Positions 1 through 11,174 of a stretch of DNA of 64,000 nt are shown here, in pieces. The stretch is taken from contig JAPTJF010000007.1 of the NCBI GenBank assembly GCA_029339195.1, forward strand, positions 372,001-436,000, given 5' to 3'. The position numbers and the translations under genes are program-made. The stretch is from Micractinium sp. NFX-FRZ (lineage: Eukaryota > Chlorophyta > Trebouxiophyceae > Chlorellales > Chlorellaceae). The notes under the pieces were generated by a model. The model was given only the letters and a program-made list of their open reading frames with translations. It was not told the DNA's origin and made no database searches. Within the stretch, counting starts at the first letter, position 1. The number at the start of each line of letters is the position of its first letter.

Positions 1-568
1 CTGCCAGAGGTGCCGCCGTCGGTGGCCATGTTCCCTGGCCCCTCTGCAGGGCTCGCCCCGCTAGTCCCATCTGCATCCTCATCGGCCTCTGTGGTGCCTT
101 CCTCTGCTGCATCTGCCATGCCCTGTGCCCCTTCTGAGCCACTGCCCGCGTGCTTCCTAGCACTCGTCGCCGCAGGCTGCTGCTGCTGCGCCGCCTGCGG
201 GTGCAGCGGCAGCAGCTTAGGCGGCTCGGACGGCGCCTGCTGCAGCTGCTCGGGCTGCATGCGGGTAGGCAGAATTGGACAGAAACGAGGACTCCTCAAG
301 AGGCAGCCCCAGACTGTCAAAGGGTGGGCGCCCCTCAGTCTGGGACAAAGGCCCGATGCCGCACCCACACACTCACCTTGCCATCAGCGCCTGCGCCCCC
401 GGCCACCTCGGCAGGTCCTGCCGGCGGGGCGGCAGCTGCAGCCTCTTCGGCTGCCTTGGCTGCGCCCAGCGGCCCCTCTTCGCCCCGCTTGCGCTTCCTG
501 CGCCTCTCCATCAGCTTGGCGGCCACCCCCACGGCAAAACTGGTGCCCAGAGCTGCAATGGCGGCCAT
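1..568 (-). CDS. Unknown protein, N-terminal part (runs off left edge)
   Basis: Exon 1 is 377-568 (ATG at 568) and exon 2 is 254 down to beyond position 1, joined in phase 0 across a GTGAGT donor at 371-376 and a CATGCAG acceptor at 255-261. The protein opens with a short hydrophobic, alanine-rich stretch (about residues 1-18) directly followed by a strongly basic run (MERRRKRKRGEEG), which would suit a signal anchor or a basic localisation signal. The rest is low-complexity Ala/Pro/Gln/Glu. No family was recognised. Its start faces the gene at 798, so the 229-bp spacer probably serves both. The C-terminus lies outside the window. Confidence 0.5.
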
Positions 569-797
569 GGTTGCCCTCCAACCCCAGCCAATGCGACTGT
601 GATGCAAGAAGAAAATGCGCTCCTTGGCAGGGCAAGGAAACAAGAGAAACCAGAGAGACATAGCTGCTCTTTCTACCCATGTCCACATGGAAGCCAGCCC
701 ACAAGGCAATCTTGTGAGGCCCATCACCCACCGCCCGCCATCAAGCAAGCCCGTGAGGCTAATCCACCAGGGCTGCGTTTACAACAGCAGAGACGCC
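569..797. promoter_or_regulatory. Divergent spacer, probable shared promoter
   Basis: These 229 bp separate the start codons of two genes transcribed away from each other (568 minus, 798 plus). Both promoters and 5' UTRs must fit here. I saw no clear TATA box. This is inferred from layout only. Confidence 0.35.
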
Positions 798-2639
798 ATG
801 TCCAAGGACCGCCCCCTGGCCCTCACCCTGCGCCTGCTGGAAGGCGACCGAGTGCAGGTGCGAGGGTGGGTGTGCTGGTGTGCACCTCTGTACGCCTCTG
901 CCTCTGCTAAGTGCGCCTGATGCCTCCTCAACGCTGCGCCCTGCCCCGCTCTGACGGCAGGTTGAGCTCCTCCCCGCCGCCGGTGCCAGCGGCGTTGGCG
1001 GCACCAAGGTAGCCACAGCTGCCACTGCCGGCTCCACCCTGCAGCAGCGACCCTCTCCTGCATCGCCGCTGGCAGCGCCCAGCACGCCGCCGCCGCACGT
1101 CAGAACCGCGTCCTTTCAGCGGCAGGAGGGCCCCGAGCGGGAGGAAGAGGAGGAGGGCACGCCTGCACCGCCCCCCAAGCCTGCCGACACCCAGGCAGCC
1201 AGCACCACTGGCGGGCTGTGGGAGGAGGCGCGCGAGGTGCAGGCGGCGGTGCAGAATGCGGTGGCTGCCACTGCTGGCACGGTGAGGGGGAAATGGGGAG
1301 GCACCCCACGTCTGCATCATCTGCAAGCACACCACTCCATGAGCACCGCTCTCAGCCTGCCAACCGTGCCATGCTGCCTCCATGCTGCCTCCCCGCAGGC
1401 ACTCAACGGCCTTCTGCTTGCCCTGATCTGGGCCGGCCTCTTTGCCAAGCGCACCGCAGCGCGCGTCCTTGCCCGCGCAGTCGCCGGCGTGTCAGCTTCC
1501 TGGCGCTGGCTGGCCGCCGCTGCCGCCACGCCATGGCGTGCTGCTGCATCGGCCTGGCAGCGCGTGTGGACTGCCATCAAAGTAGCAACTGGAAGTGTGG
1601 CCTACCATGGCCTGCGGGCCTGGGAGTGGCTCACTGAGCCTGTTGATAACATGCCGGATGTCAATCACGGGCAGCTGCTGTTGGCAGCTCTGGGCGTCAC
1701 CCTGGCCCTGCTGGCAGCCTACACAGCTGGCGCCACCCAAGCACAGCTGCACCCCCCCGCCAGGCCGGCAAGCGGCGCCAGCGTGGCGCCTGCCGCTCCT
1801 CTTGACAGCGCCGCCGGCAGTGCCTGCGTGTGCGCCGGCCCTGCCAGCGGCATTGGCACTCGTGTCACGCCCGCCACCGGCGCCTTCTCCGGCGGCCAGC
1901 AGGCAGCCACCCCTCGCAGCGGCGCTTCGCCGCAGCTTGGCCCAGCCTCTGCCGGCACCCCCATTTCGCGCATCCAACCCGGTCCCAGCTCTCCTGCTGG
2001 TCCTTCCTCTGCAAGCCGCCCCGGCAAGGCAGCTGCAGGCGGCAAGAGCTCGCAGGCAGCCGCCAACCCTGCGCCCGCTGCTTCTGACATTCCCAGCCCC
2101 ACCACCGACGCCTGTGCTGGCCACCAGGCAGAGAGTAGCATAGCCAACCCCACCCTGGCTCTGTCAGCCCGAGGCCTGAGCGCCGCTGCCGCCCTGGTCA
2201 GGCGCTACTGGCAGGCGCTGCTGGCACAGCCTGGGGTGCACGTCACGCTGGCTCTGGCCCCCGGTGAGCATGCATGGGCTGCATGCCTGCAACACGGCGC
2301 TTGCAGCAGGGCTTGCATGGCATGATGTGGCGCCGGGCCAAAGGTTGGCGGTATGCACTGGCTGTGCAGCAATGACTCACGGGGGTGCCGGCATGATGCT
2401 GCAGCTTACGCCCTTGCCTCCTTTGCTTCCTAAAGCGCTCTTCTTCCTGCTGCTCTGCGGCACCGGCCTGCATCTGCCACCTTGTCCCCTCATGCTGCCA
2501 GCCTGCCTGCCCTCCCACAATCGTCACCCTGTGCGCCCTCCCGCCTGCAGCCCTGGCTGGCGCTGGCTACTATGCCCCCGAGGCAGCAGAGGCAGCGTGG
2601 GCGCGCGCCAGGGGTGCGTGGCAGCGGGCACGCGGCTGA
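798..2639 (+). CDS. Unknown membrane protein, two predicted TM segments
   Basis: Exons 798-857, 961-1281, 1399-2263 and 2551-2639 join in frame to give 444 residues. All introns are GT-AG. Residues 128-143 (ALNGLLLALIWAGLFA) and about 218-238 (QLLLAALGVTLALLAAYTAG) are hydrophobic enough to span a membrane; the segment between them is Ala/Trp/Arg-rich and could lie along a membrane face. An acidic Glu run sits before TM1, and residues 240-390 are Ala/Pro/Ser-rich low complexity. I do not recognise the family and assign no function. Start choice: first ATG after the divergent spacer; the short exon 1 keeps frame through three junctions. The last exon is inferred only from frame and good splice sites. 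Confidence 0.6.
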
Positions 2640-2875
2640 AGGCGGTTGCATTGCAGCCGGGCCCGCACAGCTGTGCAACATGGCTGCTGTGCACAAGCCA
2701 GCAATGGCAGCCAGCGCCCAGGCAGAGCGCCGCTTCCCCCCAGCCACCCTGCATGCCTGTGTTGCTTGCATCTACTCAAGTTGTGTGTTTCTCAAGTGCC
2801 AACACTCACATGCATGGGGGAGGTGTGCAAGTAGAGGAGCAGCGGCACACACACTAGGACGCGGCCTAGGATATC

Positions 2876-4569
2876 TCAATGTTTTAGACGGGGCACCCTG
2901 AGGTCTTCCCAATCGCTTGCCTTGTGCAAGATGCTAAACTCGAGGCCCGGGCGCTTCGAGCACAGGCCCAGGCTGGCTTCCAGCAGCTCAGTGGGGCAGG
3001 CCTGGCCTAAAGCAGAGAAGTCGAGATGCTGCAAGGGCGGGTGACGCACTGCCCACTGCCAGAATGCCGCCCACTGCGCTTGCGCCTGTGGCCCCTCCCC
3101 CAGGCGGGGCCAGTTGAAAAATGTGATGCGCTGCAGCTGCTCAGCCGCCCCCAAGAACGCCTGGCTGCTCTGCACCAGGTTGAAAGGGGCGCCCAGGTGC
3201 TGCAGGCTGCGCTTCCAGGGCCCGCACGGCAGCACGGCTGCTCCCCCCTGCTGCTGCACTGCCTCACCCGTTTCCAAGAAAAGCCAGTCCAGCTGGCTCA
3301 GCGACGCCACTGCTGACAGGCATTCTGCGCTAGGCAGAGCAGCACGCAGCCAGAGACCGTTCAGCTGGCTGAGCTGGCGCGCCGCTGCAGCCAGCATTGC
3401 CCCGGCCGGGTCACCGTCCGTGCGCACAATGAGCGTGTGCAGTCTGGTCAGCTCGGACAGGCAGCTGGGCAGCACGCAGTCTTCAAGGTGCAGATGGCGC
3501 AGGCTGCTGAGCTGGCGCAAGCCGCCGTAGGAGGCCCCATTGTAGGACACTTCCTTCAGCTCTAGGCTGTAGAGGTTGCTCAGGGCATTGATCTGCAGGG
3601 CAGCAAGGGAAGCGCGAGGTGGATGGGGGCTGCCGGCTCCAGGCAGCGCACCTCAAAGCTCGGACATTCACGGCGAAAAGCACTGGCCCACATGCAGCAG
3701 CGGCATGCGCATGCAGTGGAGGGGGGGGGGAGAGAGAGAGAGAATGGGTTTGGAGAGGGTTCCATCCCAGGAGTTGCAGCCCTTGAGTCGCACCTGGTGT
3801 GGTAGCACGGTGTCCTGGCATGTCGTGATGCGCAGTGCAGTGAGCAAGGGGGGCAGCGCCACCGCCTCCCCCAGGGTCCACCTTCGCACGGCGCCTAGAA
3901 CGAGGTACTTCAGCGAGCACAGGCCCTCCAGCGTGACGGGGCAGTGCAGCACAGCCATCGGGCCCAGGGCCATGTACTTTAGGCCACGCATGGCCGCGAC
4001 CCAGCTGCCCAGCGTGAAGCTGACGCAGTCGGCTGGGATCACCTGGACATCCATGCTCAGGATGAGCCGCTCCAGGCTGCTGCCGCATGCCGCCACACAG
4101 CTGTCCATCAGTGCATTGACCTCCGGCATGAGGCCTGGGCGGACAAGTACGTCTGCCTTCTTCCAAACCACGATTCCCAGCGTGCGCACCGCCGCGCTGT
4201 GCCGCAGCAGCCACCGCAGCAGCGACCGCAGGCGCGGCCGCGGGTCGCCGCCCTCTGATGTCACAGACGCCATCACCTCCCTCAGCAGCTCTGGAGCGGC
4301 ACAGGCATCACGCCAGCGCCGGCACACCAGCACAGCTTGGCTGAGCCTGCAGGCAGCGCGAAACGAGCGCCCGAGTGGTTTAGATGCTCGAGGGGCTTCG
4401 CCTGGGGCGTGGTCTGCAGGCCTGGCCGCTATCTCAGCCACCCTCACCTTGTCGATCCCCTCACGTGCACGGGTCTTTGTGGCAGCGACTCCAAGCACTT
4501 CACCAGAATGCCCTCCGGCAGTGAGTGGATGTTCGCAGCGGGCCGCTCCTGGCGCCTGGCGGAAGACAT
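2876..4569 (-). CDS. F-box-like leucine-rich protein, paralogue A
   Basis: Exons 4448-4569, 3794-4346 and 2876-3592 give 463 residues. The N-terminus has an F-box-like sequence split by intron 1: IHSLPEGILVKCLESLP, then VCRRWRDA after the junction. The rest carries irregular leucine-rich segments such as LRSLLRWLLRH, LSSLRHLHLEDC and LSQLDWLFLE. F-box proteins normally link SKP1/cullin ubiquitin ligases to targets through such C-terminal repeats; that role is inferred here. Intron phases (2, then 0) and positions match the paralogue at 9224-10912, and many blocks are shared (SLPEGI, RWRDA, APELLREV, VTLEGLCSL, PCGPW). Relative to paralogue B, the F-box here has a small insertion just before the junction, so the donor at 4442-4447 is the least certain boundary. 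Confidence 0.75.
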
Positions 4570-5131
4570 GGCTGTGCGAGGTCAGCAGCGAGCAGCGAAC
4601 CAGAGCGGGGTGGGCACCAGAGGATGCCAGGCTGGCGCGCCGGCAGGGCGGCGGCGTGCACGTGGCAAGCCTGTCACCCTTCCATCAGACGGAGACCGTG
4701 ATATTGAAGTACACGCGCACGACTGCTACTTCGATCTCTAAATTACATATCTAACGTCAGCACGAATCCTCAAAATTACAAGCAGCCCTCGCTGCACAGC
4801 CAAGGCCTAGAGGGGTTGCCAGCTCCTGGAGAGGGCGGGAGGCCTCAGCCCCAGCGGCTGGCCTTGCTGCATGCCGCCAGGGCACCACCCAACTTCTCCT
4901 CTTCGGTGCTTGTCCTCTCATCCTCCCGCCCGCCATCCTCCTGCACGGCAGGAAGCGATCTCTTCCTTCTAGTGGATGGGCAGGCAGGGAGGCCGGCAGG
5001 CACGGAGGGAGACGGGCAGGCACGGAGCTCACAACCTGACGCTGCCCTGTGCATCACAAGGACCATGTTTTTTTTAATCACAGACGTATAGAAGGGGGTC
5101 CCTGCCGCGACATAAAACCTGGCTGACACGC
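4570..5131. other. Intergenic spacer
   Basis: This is upstream of F-box paralogue A and downstream of the phosphatase gene (both on the minus strand). It should hold the promoter of the first and the 3' UTR of the second. No further gene or RNA was recognised. Confidence 0.4.
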
Positions 5132-6735
5132 TCAGCCAGCCGCCCAGCCACCCCTGGGCCACACCGTGCGTATCCAGGTCTCGCTCTGGGCAGCGCTCTC
5201 GCCCAGGCGCAGCAGGATCACCCGGGCGCCGTGCTTCACATCCAGTGGCGGCCCATAGTTGCCCACGCCCGTCTTGCGCCTGGACAGAGCGAGGGCAGGG
5301 GCTTCAGGGCAGATCAGCAGCAGGGCGGCTTACAGGGGCGGCTGCACAGCGCTGCTCATGCCATGTGCATGGTGTTGTGCATGCGCCCGCCGCAAAGCGC
5401 ATGCTGTGCCACCTGCTAATGTGCAGCCGCTGCGCAACCCCCTGCGCTGCATAACCTTTGTCTCCTAACCCCTTCACCGCCAACAGTAGCACCACAACCT
5501 GCCCACCCGCCCGCCCGCTCACCCGTAGGCCAGGCGCACGCCCTCCAGGGTCCCATGGTAACAGTTGCTGTGGTCGTGGCCAAAGTGCAGCGCCTGAATG
5601 CCCGCCTCCCTGCACCACTCAATACACGGGCCTCCAGCGGCTGTGGGCGCCAGATGGGCATTTACAAGCAGCCGGCTGCACAGCGACAGCACACGCACCT
5701 CCTCCTGCTGCCTCTGGGAAACGCGATTTGCCTGCCTGCTGTCCCGTCTCGCGCCTCCTCCTCCCCTGCATGCAGGCCACAAAGGCCACAGCCCACCCAG
5801 AGCCAGCATGCAACACAGCGCGCGCCCCTGCTCTCTCCTCGCCCTCCCTCCCTCCCTCTGCAGCCAGCTCACTTGAGCGCTTGGAAGGCGCCATCAGTTG
5901 CTGGCGAGCTGCATGCGCTGGGCTCCCGCTTGATCCCCCACGTGGGCTGGCTGCCCCACAGCTGCAGCACCTCGGCGGGCGGGATGTGCAGGAAGGCCAG
6001 CTGGGTGGGCACCTGCGGGGCGGTGGTGGCCATGTTATATTTACGTCCTATAACTGATAGTTTCCGCCTAAAATTTGGTTTCCAGATGGGCAGGCGCACA
6101 GCAAGGCACTGTGCAAGCGGGCAGCAGGGAGGCGGGGCAGGGGTGTGGGAGCAGGGCGCCCTGGAGAGCCGGCCGCCGCGGCATCATTCTTGCTTCGTTG
6201 TTGAGGGGGAACCCCACGGCTGCCGCAGTGCAGGTGCTCCTTACCGCTGGGAGCACCGCCGCCTGCGCCTTCACCCACGCCAACGTGTCGGCGCCGACGC
6301 AGCCCCTGCAGGCGGGGCAGCGGCAGCAGACCAGCACCCTGGTGGATCTGCTGCTGTATCATGAGTGAGGTGCACCAGCAGGCTAACGATTGTCGGCAGG
6401 ATCAATGCTGGCATCGGCACATTACTGAACGCACATGACCCGCAGGCAGGTGCCCGCCCCTGCTGCCGGTCTCTACTTAGCCTCCTGCTGCACCTCTCCC
6501 CACCCCTGCTGCCGAGATGCCGGTGTCACGACACGACAGCTGGAGCTCACCAACTGTCAGAGGCGTTCCCACACCCCTTCTCGTTGGTGTCCAGCATCCA
6601 TATGCGCGCCATGGGGGCGTCCCCCGTGGCGCTCAGCACATCCAGCCAATAGTTGCTCTGCCCGCTGATGTTGAATGGGCCCTGCAGGGAAGGGGCAGGC
6701 AGGGGCTGGGCAGGCAGCGGTGGGTGATCGGGAAC

Positions 6736-6770
<35 letters not shown>

Positions 6771-8156
6771 CACATGGGCACAAATTGCCGAGGAATGTAT
6801 GGCCATATGGGGCCCTGCTGCCTGCCCCCCCAGGCAGGCGATGGCATCATACTGCGAAGCTGCCAGGGTGCAGCTGAGCCGCTCACCAGCTGCGTCAGTG
6901 AGTGCCCGCTGCTCTCCCGGTCCAGCGACAGTATCTCCCACCCATCCAGGTCAGCCTGCCGGTCGTGGTTTCCCAGCAGCACAGCATGCGGCACCCCGGC
7001 TGCCTCCGCTGCAGCTCAGGGTGGGCGGGGGGCACGGTGAACAGGTGGGTTAGGGAGCGACCAAGCCATGACCTGGAAGGAACCCTTTCTTCCCTGCCTG
7101 CCTCAGCCCCTGGCATGAGGGGGCTTGACTGGAACGCATGCCTGCAATCCTCCCTCCCGATCGATCACAGCAGCTGTTCCCAGCTCCTGAAACATCCCGT
7201 CTCCACTATCCGGCCTCGCCCCACCCCACCCCCGTTTGCCTCACCCGGCGCGACGGCCTCTGCCCAGTGCTGCGCAAACCATCCGCTCTGGTTGCGCTGC
7301 CGCTCTATGACCGCATCAACCGCCATCATGAAGCCTGCAGCGAGGTGGGCACTTAACAATCAAAATGACATAGCTGTGCCCCACAGAGTTGCACAAGAAG
7401 AAGAAGAAGAAGACGCCCTTGGGCGTGGGTTGAGGAAACCAGCAGAGGTGTGGACCCCCGTGGCGGGGGCCCCCTCCACTGGCTACCAGTTGCACAACAC
7501 GGGTGCGAGCAAAGGCAGGCAGGCCCATGCACTGTTCTGACAGGGGCAGGTGAAGCGGCTGTGCAGGTGCGTGCCCCTGGCCAGGGGCACTGGCAGGCTG
7601 GCAACGGGCAGGCTGCGTGGCGCTGCTGACCTGGCCCCCTGCTGACCTGTTACAATGGCTGCTTACCTGTCACCATGTCGCCGCTGAACAACGCCAGCCC
7701 CAGGCCCTCCTGCTCAGCCTGCAGCACAGCAGTCTGGACCTGCGAGGCAGGCGCAGGCAGGGAGGCAGCTTGCTGGAATCACCGTGACATTGGCAGCACA
7801 CTTGCCAGGGGAATGCCTAATGGCAATGCCAGCCACAGGTTCTTGAGCCGCCATGAAGTGCGTGGCTGGCAGCATGCATGAAACAGAGTGCCAAAAGTGA
7901 AACCATGCGAGGGTAACGCACTGTTGCCGCCGCCGCCAGCATGCACGCCGGCACCCACCCTCACACTTACATCTGTGGTGCGCTCGTCACGCCACAAGAG
8001 GCTGCCATAGTGCAAGTCCGTCAGCTGCACAATCTTGAACTCGCCGCTGTCGCTGAACCTGAGCACGGGGCGGGCGGCGGAGGCGGCATGTGCGCAGGCA
8101 GCCAGGTGCAGGAAGAGTGCCGCCAGCGCCCAGAGGGGCACCGGCGCCCGCAGCAT
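5132..8156 (-). CDS. Secreted metallophosphatase, PAP28/29 type
   Basis: Nine exons (7971-8156, 7667-7739, 7245-7334, 6887-7008, 6551-6681, 6245-6305, 5873-6012, 5523-5675, 5132-5279) give 367 residues, close to plant PAP29 length. A signal peptide is visible at residues 1-27. Metal-binding motifs appear in the family order: D47-L-H49, SGD (81-83), GNHD (129-132) and GHDH (300-303). The C-terminal G-R-K-T-G block followed by a Gly-Pro-Pro stretch is also typical. Family knowledge: calcineurin-like/purple acid phosphatases hydrolyse phosphoesters with a dimetal centre; the substrate of the PAP28/29 branch is not well defined. Secretion or entry to the endomembrane system is inferred. The acceptor of exon 8 (at 5676) was chosen by frame and is the weakest junction. 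Intron 4 holds an AGGC microsatellite. Confidence 0.85.
6739..6772. repeat. (AGGC)n microsatellite
   Basis: About eight uninterrupted 4-bp units lie in intron 4 of the phosphatase gene. Confidence 0.9.
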
Positions 8157-9223
8157 GGCCCCAGGCCAGGGCCTGAGGAGACAAAGCTCTAGGATTTTTA
8201 CTGCAGTATTTATGCGCAGGGGTGCCTGCAGGCACACAGCATTGGCCGTGATGGGCAGCCAGCTTGGCGTAGGTTCAGCACCCAGGCGCTGGCGCCGAAC
8301 AGTGCAGGCGGGTGGGCTGCCAGGCCAGAACCCGTGCCAGAGCCGGCGGTGCCCCTGCTTACCGCGCGAAGCAAGCTATCGAAGTTCCTCCGCAGCCCAG
8401 ACCATAGTGCCTCGAGCGGCCCAACCGATCGACCGCGCGCCCAAAGCGCCGAGCGGTGTCTCCGCTGAGGCAAGCAAAGGCGAAAAGGCTTCGACAGCGT
8501 TGGAACGCTGCACAATGTAGAGCCTCGGCCACAGACCGCCGGTGTACCTCTGCCTCGGCAGAGCGGCAGCACGGCATAGCACAGCAGTGCTGGGCGCAGG
8601 CGCCCGACATGATTTCCACATCACTCACAGCTCTTGCCCCTCCGACGTGCAGTCTGCCGCTGACACGATGCGCTTAATCCAGTGCAACTTGAAAGAGACG
8701 AAAGCATTTGTGCAATGCCAAACGTCATCAGGTAAGGCCCCGGAGCCAGCAAGCTCCAGGCAGGAAAAAAGAAGCAGGTTTGGATCGAGGGGAACAGAAA
8801 AAACAGGTTGGAATCGAGGGGGCTGAGGAGCAGCGAGGGGGGTGCTGTGGGCTTGGTGGCAAGAGCAACTTTGAGAAAGCAACAAGGGGTGCGCCATCCG
8901 GCTGGGCCAGCCAGGCTACGGGAGAGGTGCAAGCGGACGGGAATGGGTCAAGGGACGTGTGCTGCTGTGGTTGGTAGAAATGGGCGGAGGAGTAGAAGCG
9001 AAAGATACCTTCAGCAGGGGCATGCCAAAGGGGCCAAGTGGTGGAGGTGCGGGGCAGCATCGGCAGGGACGGCGGTGGGAGCGGGGGCGTTGAAAGAGAT
9101 GCACGCGGGGCAGCCGCCTGGGGTCAGAGTCACGTGCTTCACTAGGCAGAAAAGATGAAAGGCAGCCCCAGGCGCGTGCATGGCAAGAGGCGAGGCGCAG
9201 GCGCGCAGGCAGCAAGCAGCAGC
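8157..9223. other. Intergenic region with short tandem repeat
   Basis: It lies between the phosphatase start (8156) and the stop of F-box paralogue B (9224), both minus. No convincing gene. At about 8777-8822 a block of the form CAGGT-TGGA-TCGAGGGG with an A-run is repeated twice. The strand is purine-rich from about 8750 to 9180. Confidence 0.4.
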
Positions 9224-10912
9224 TTAGAAGGCGGCTGCAGGCAGCACGTCGCCCCAGGGTCTTGGATCAGTGATCAAGTCGAGGTGTAGGCCCGGGCGCC
9301 TGGCACGCAGCTCAAGGCATGCCTGCAGGAGCTTGGCGGGGCAGCTTGCAGTTTCCTGGGTGTCCAGGAAGAGATCCAGGCGCTGCAGGGGCGGGTGGTG
9401 GGCAGCCCAGCGCCAAAACGCGCGCCACTGCCCTTCCTCCACGCCAGCCCCCATCGTGTTTGCATCAACAAAGGAGATGCGCCGCAGCTGAGCAGCGCCC
9501 TGCAGGAATGCCGGGCTCCACAGCGCCAGGCTAGACGTGGTGAGCAGGTGCTGCAGGCTGCCCTGCCAGGGGCCGCACGGCAGCAGGGCTGCTGCCTGCA
9601 TGTCATCGTCTTGGTAGTCTGTCGGTAGGCTGGCCCACCGCAGCTGGCTCAGGGACGCCAGCGCCGGCAGGGACACAATGCTGGGCGGCACGGCGCTGAG
9701 CCAGAGTCCGGTCAGTTGGCTGAGCCGTGGCAGCGCATCGCCCAGGGCCGCAGTGTTGTGTTCTTCAAAGCCGGTGGGCGCGCAAATTTTGAGGCTGTGC
9801 AGCCAGGTGAGCTCTGGCAGGCAGATGGGCAGCGCGCACAGTGCGAGCAGCAGGTGGCGCAGGGTGCTGAGCTGGCGCAGGCAGCCGTAGGAGGCCGCCT
9901 CATAGTCCACCTGCTTGAGCTCCAGGCTGCGCAAATTGCACAGCGCGCTGATCTGCGGGCGGGGGAAGAATGAGCGGGATGCCACTGAGCCCGACAGTTC
10001 ATGCCAGGGCGGTGGGAAGACAGCGGAGGGCAGGGCGTGCGCTGGCTGTCGCTGGCCCACGCGGCAGCAGTGTGGGCGGCAACAGCAAGCACACGGCAAC
10101 AGCAAGCCGAAGGCGTGCAAAAGGGCGGGCAGGCGCGGCAGCTGCACCTGGTGCGGGAGGCTGAGGGTAAGCTGCTCCCTCAGGCACAGCTTGGTCAGCG
10201 AGGTGGGCAGCTCCACATCCTCGCACAACAGCCACTTGCCCGCCATGTCCACCTCAAGGCTCTCAAGCGAGCACAGGCCCTCCAGCGTGGCGCGGCAGTT
10301 CAAAGCCTCCATGCCACGCAGTTTAAGGTGCCGCAGGGTGCGGGCTGCTGCTGTCCAGCTGCCGAGGGTGTACTCAAAGTCGTCCACAGCTTCACACACA
10401 AAGACCAGACGCTCCAGGTTGCCGCATGCCGCAATGCAGCTGTCAACAACCGCACTGATCTGCAACGCACGCTGCTTTGCATCCGCACCATGCTGATCAT
10501 CAAAATCAGCCATGCTGAGCTGCACGGTCAAGCTGCGCACGGCCGTGCCGTGCCGCAGCAGCCACCGCAGCAGCGCCGCCAGCGGTGGACGCAGGTCCCG
10601 CGCCGCTGCCGCCGCTGTCACCTCCCGCAGCAGCTCTGGAGCGGCGGACGCATCGCGCCAGCGCCGGCACACCAGTGCAGCGCTGCCAAGCCTGCAGGCG
10701 GCATGTGGGAGTGCACAGGGAGATGTCGGAAAGAGGCGCGGGCCGCGGGCCCACTTGCGGCTCGAACAGGATTCGAAAGCTTCGCACCTGTCCTTTTGGG
10801 GCAGCAAAGCCAGGCACTTGGTGAAAATGCCTTCCGGCAAAGAGTGGATGTTCGCCATGGGCCGCTGCTCCTGGCCAGCCAGGTGTGGATGAATGGCGAC
10901 AAGGTCGGGCAT
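9224..10912 (-). CDS. F-box-like leucine-rich protein, paralogue B
   Basis: Exons 10788-10912, 10148-10691 and 9224-9952 give 465 residues. The F-box-like start (NIHSLPEGIFTKCLALLPQK, then LVCRRWRDA) is split by intron 1 exactly as in paralogue A. Leucine-rich units follow (LAALLRWLLRH, LCNLRSLELKQ, LSTLRHLLLAL, LSQLTGLWLS). I placed the start at the ATG at 10912; an internal ATG at 10858 (MANIHSLPEG) aligns with conserved sequence and is possible. Role as a substrate adaptor of an SCF ubiquitin ligase is inferred from the family. The A and B genes are on the same strand with one phosphatase gene between them, so this is a local duplication. The frame stays open through intron 1 and intron 2, so retained-intron forms would still translate. 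Confidence 0.78.
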   Translation of the reverse strand: MPDLVAIHPHLAGQEQRPMANIHSLPEGIFTKCLALLPQKDRCEAFESCSSRKWARGPRLFPTSPCALPHAACRLGSAALVCRRWRDASAAPELLREVTAAAAARDLRPPLAALLRWLLRHGTAVRSLTVQLSMADFDDQHGADAKQRALQISAVVDSCIAACGNLERLVFVCEAVDDFEYTLGSWTAAARTLRHLKLRGMEALNCRATLEGLCSLESLEVDMAGKWLLCEDVELPTSLTKLCLREQLTLSLPHQVQLPRLPALLHAFGLLLPCACCCRPHCCRVGQRQPAHALPSAVFPPPWHELSGSVASRSFFPRPQISALCNLRSLELKQVDYEAASYGCLRQLSTLRHLLLALCALPICLPELTWLHSLKICAPTGFEEHNTAALGDALPRLSQLTGLWLSAVPPSIVSLPALASLSQLRWASLPTDYQDDDMQAAALLPCGPWQGSLQHLLTTSSLALWSPAFLQGAAQLRRISFVDANTMGAGVEEGQWRAFWRWAAHHPPLQRLDLFLDTQETASCPAKLLQACLELRARRPGLHLDLITDPRPWGDVLPAAAF

Positions 10913-11174
10913 CCGGCGGGTAAGAGAGAGGCACCATGACGATCCAAGAGCCTGCCAGGCTGGCCGCCGCCACCGGTCGTCGACGGGGATGCCCCGCCGA
11001 GTAGCATGTGCACAGACTACCGCCTCGAAAACTAGCAGCACACTTGCTAGAGGGAATTAAAAGCTCTTGAAATACACACAGTGTACATAGAAATTGGTGA
11101 ACATGGAACCGTAGAGTCAAGCAGTTCAGGACACAGTGCCGTAAATGTCATATGCTGTGTCCACATTCGTTGGT

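Noticed and set aside
6739..6772. Regular repeats that might be a CRISPR array
   Set aside because: These are simple microsatellites without spacers, in an intron of a eukaryotic gene.
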